In this document: piece by piece, positions 14,619 to 15,737 of the stretch
Layout of the letters: every line of letters begins with the position of its first letter
How positions within the stretch are numbered: the first letter of the stretch is position 1
Program-made: the position numbers and the translations under genes
The notes under the pieces: generated by a model
Databases searched by the model: none
Seen by the model: only the letters and a program-made list of their open reading frames with translations
What the model was told of the DNA's origin: nothing
Assembly: GCA_003221985.1 (NCBI GenBank)
Contig: QHUQ01000127.1
Coordinates: 1 to 15,737, forward strand
Origin: Gemmatimonadota bacterium
GTDB lineage: Bacteria > Gemmatimonadota > Gemmatimonadetes > Gemmatimonadales > GWC2-71-9
Length of the DNA: 15,737 nt
Direction: 5' to 3'

Positions 14619-15163
14619 CCGCCCAGGAGCCTTTGCCGCTCGGTACCGGACAGACCGACCCGTGGGGCATGAAGCGGGTCGAGAATCTGATCACGGGCCT
14701 GACGGGTGTGCTGTCGGCGCGCGTGGTCGTGACGCCGCTGGGCGAGGTGAGCGAGGTGCACGTCCTCACCAAGAGCGACATCGCGCCCAAGCAGGTGGTG
14801 CGCAACATCGAGTCGGCGCTGATGGCGCAGCTCGGGTTCAAGATCGATCATCGCAAGATCAGCGTCGCGCAGACCGCGGACGTGCGGCCGATCGAGGCGT
14901 TGCAGGGCAACCGGGTGGAGGCCGCGGCGCGCGCGACGGCGACGTGCCTGGACGACCTGCTGCCCGACAACTCGGTCGCGCTCGAGGGGGCGCAAATCAT
15001 CGAGGCCTTCGATCGCAAATTCGTGCTCGTCGCTGTCCACGGGTTGGGTGGCCGTGAAGCCCAATTGCTCACGGGCACATGTGAGATTCGCGAGTCGGCC
15101 GAGCGCAGCGCGGTCCTGGCCGTGCTCGACGCCACCAATCGCTGGGTCGACGCCAGGCGCTAA
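14615..15163 (+). CDS. Conserved-looking protein of unknown function, coupled to the diguanylate cyclase
   Basis: 182 residues, no signal peptide, membrane segment or catalytic motif that I recognise. The N-terminal half (about 18-88) looks like a compact alpha/beta unit with GLTGVLSARVVVTPLGEVSEVHVLT and VVRNIESALMAQLGFKIDHRKISVAQ; I have the impression of similar unannotated proteins in Actinobacteria, but cannot check. The second half (about 98-182) reads as another alpha/beta unit ending SAVLAVLDATNRWVDA. The GTG start has GGGGAG (14601-14606) at 8-nt spacing and overlaps the stop of the GGDEF gene (GTGA), so the two are translated together. This suggests a functional link, perhaps regulatory. 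No function is assigned. Confidence 0.8.
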   Translation: MTAQEPLPLGTGQTDPWGMKRVENLITGLTGVLSARVVVTPLGEVSEVHVLTKSDIAPKQVVRNIESALMAQLGFKIDHRKISVAQTADVRPIEALQGNRVEAAARATATCLDDLLPDNSVALEGAQIIEAFDRKFVLVAVHGLGGREAQLLTGTCEIRESAERSAVLAVLDATNRWVDARR

Positions 15164-15298
15164 CTAGCTTTCTGTTAACCACTTAGGCGTCTTGGCGCCT
15201 TAGCGCCTTCTACGTTCGCAGTTCTGTCCGGCTAGGTCCCATCCTTACGGGTTAGTCCCTACTAGCGAACTTCCGGTTTTAGGCGTATTTCGGGTTTC
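15164..15298 (+). other. Longest non-coding gap, leader of the HTH-receiver gene
   Basis: 135 bases without a gene, more AT-rich than the surroundings. It holds the octamer array, then an imperfect duplication (GGCTAGGTCCC near 15230 and GGGTTAGTCCC near 15249), then a T-rich stretch up to the GTG start. No known riboswitch, convincing sigma-70 promoter or sigma-54 -24/-12 site was recognised. Confidence 0.5.
15182..15213. repeat. Octamer array after the last full gene (about 4 x 8 bp)
   Basis: Units CTTAGGCG, TCTTGGCG and two further variants repeat with an 8-bp period in the intergenic region. Within it GGCGC-CTTA-GCGCC (15194-15207) can form a 5-bp hairpin followed by TTCTAC, at best a weak terminator. 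Confidence 0.6.
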
Positions 15299-15737
15299 GT
15301 GGCTCCTACTAGAACCAAGCGCTATTGGGGAACGCAACGTGTTGCGCGCGTGCTGCAGGTGACGCCTGCGACGGTTGCGAGCTGGATCGATCAGGGCCAT
15401 CTCAAGGGTCATCGCACGCCCACGGGCCGGCGCCGCGTGGCGTCGGCGGATCTTGTCGAGTTTCTGCGGGCGCATAGCATGGCGGTGCCGAACGAATTGG
15501 CGAGCGCGCGCGAGCGGCCGATCGTGGTGCTGGTCGAAGATGATCCCGGATATCTGAAGGCGTTGGTGCGGACGATCGAACGGGAAGCGCCGGACGTGGA
15601 GGTGGTCGAGACCACGACGGGCGTGGACGGGTTGCTCGAGATCGGCCGTGTGAGTCCCGACCTGGTGGTGCTCGATTATGCGTTGCCCGATCTGAACGCG
15701 GTGCAGGTGGTGGAGCGGTTGCAGGACACGTCGAAGC
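15299..15737 (+). CDS. MerR/excisionase-type HTH fused to a response-regulator receiver, 3' end missing
   Basis: 146 residues are visible before the window ends. Residues 8-58 (RYWGTQRVARVLQVTPATVASWIDQGHLKG then TPTGRRRV and DLVEFLRAH) form a MerR/AlpA-like winged helix that reads DNA. Residues about 74 onward are a receiver domain with the acidic pair D81/D82 in VLVEDDPG and phospho-acceptor Asp126 in LVVLDYALPD. The order DNA-binding domain first, receiver second, is the reverse of most response regulators. GTG at 15299 is the only start that keeps the HTH whole; the in-frame stop TAG at 15263-15265 limits extension, and no clear ribosome binding site is present. No kinase is in view. Family assignment is firm, targets are unknown. 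Confidence 0.85.
   Translation, partial: MAPTRTKRYWGTQRVARVLQVTPATVASWIDQGHLKGHRTPTGRRRVASADLVEFLRAHSMAVPNELASARERPIVVLVEDDPGYLKALVRTIEREAPDVEVVETTTGVDGLLEIGRVSPDLVVLDYALPDLNAVQVVERLQDTSK

Noticed and set aside
1..15737. tRNA, rRNA or known ncRNA genes
   Set aside because: No cloverleaf, T-loop consensus or rRNA signature was recognised on either strand by eye.

Overview
The window is GC-rich and densely packed. Every convincing gene lies on the + strand, and neighbours are often joined by 4-8 bp start/stop overlaps. The run topA-trmFO-xerC-hslV-hslU matches the block topA-gid-codV-clpQ-clpY of Bacillus, but here aroC-aroK precede it and a lipoprotein plus argF follow it, where Bacillus has codY. 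GC content, GTG starts, gene order, the long-type chorismate synthase and an HTH-receiver regulator suggest a soil or sediment bacterium, possibly Gemmatimonadota or a related deep lineage. The phylum is an inference only.

Layout. Positions 1-1209: end of chorismate synthase and shikimate kinase (aromatic amino acid pathway). 1248-3647: topoisomerase I with four C-terminal zinc ribbons. 3695-5017: TrmFO tRNA methyltransferase. 5014-5919: XerC recombinase. 5961-8038: HslV protease and HslU unfoldase. 8118-8726: small unknown lipoprotein. 8805-9704: ornithine carbamoyltransferase behind a candidate promoter. 9739-10851: GcvT. 10848-11354: MogA/MoaB. 11347-12861: AAA+ sigma-54-type activator whose receiver lacks the phospho-acceptor Asp. 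12906-14618: iron-sulfur/[FeFe]-hydrogenase-like sensor fused to an intact GGDEF diguanylate cyclase. 14615-15163: conserved protein of unknown function. 15299 to the end: MerR/excisionase-type HTH fused to a receiver, cut by the window edge.

The first two thirds are housekeeping. The last third is signalling: an activator probably not driven by Asp phosphorylation, a c-di-GMP synthase with a redox-type input module, an uncharacterised partner translationally overlapped with it, and a DNA-binding receiver protein. No gene-free stretch exceeds 300 bases; the longest is 15164-15298.

The most unusual signal is not a gene. Short tandem arrays with a 7-bp period, each best read as four units (28 bp), occur at six places: inside aroC, before hslV, inside hslU, at the moaB/activator junction, in the activator linker, and inside the Fe-S/GGDEF gene. 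Unit sequence differs between arrays but period and copy number do not. Other repeat types (a 20-bp palindrome at the topA/trmFO junction, a CCCCGGGGC hairpin before gcvT, an 8-bp-period array after the last full gene) sit at other junctions. The genome seems to accept small repeats at gene borders and in variable protein loops.
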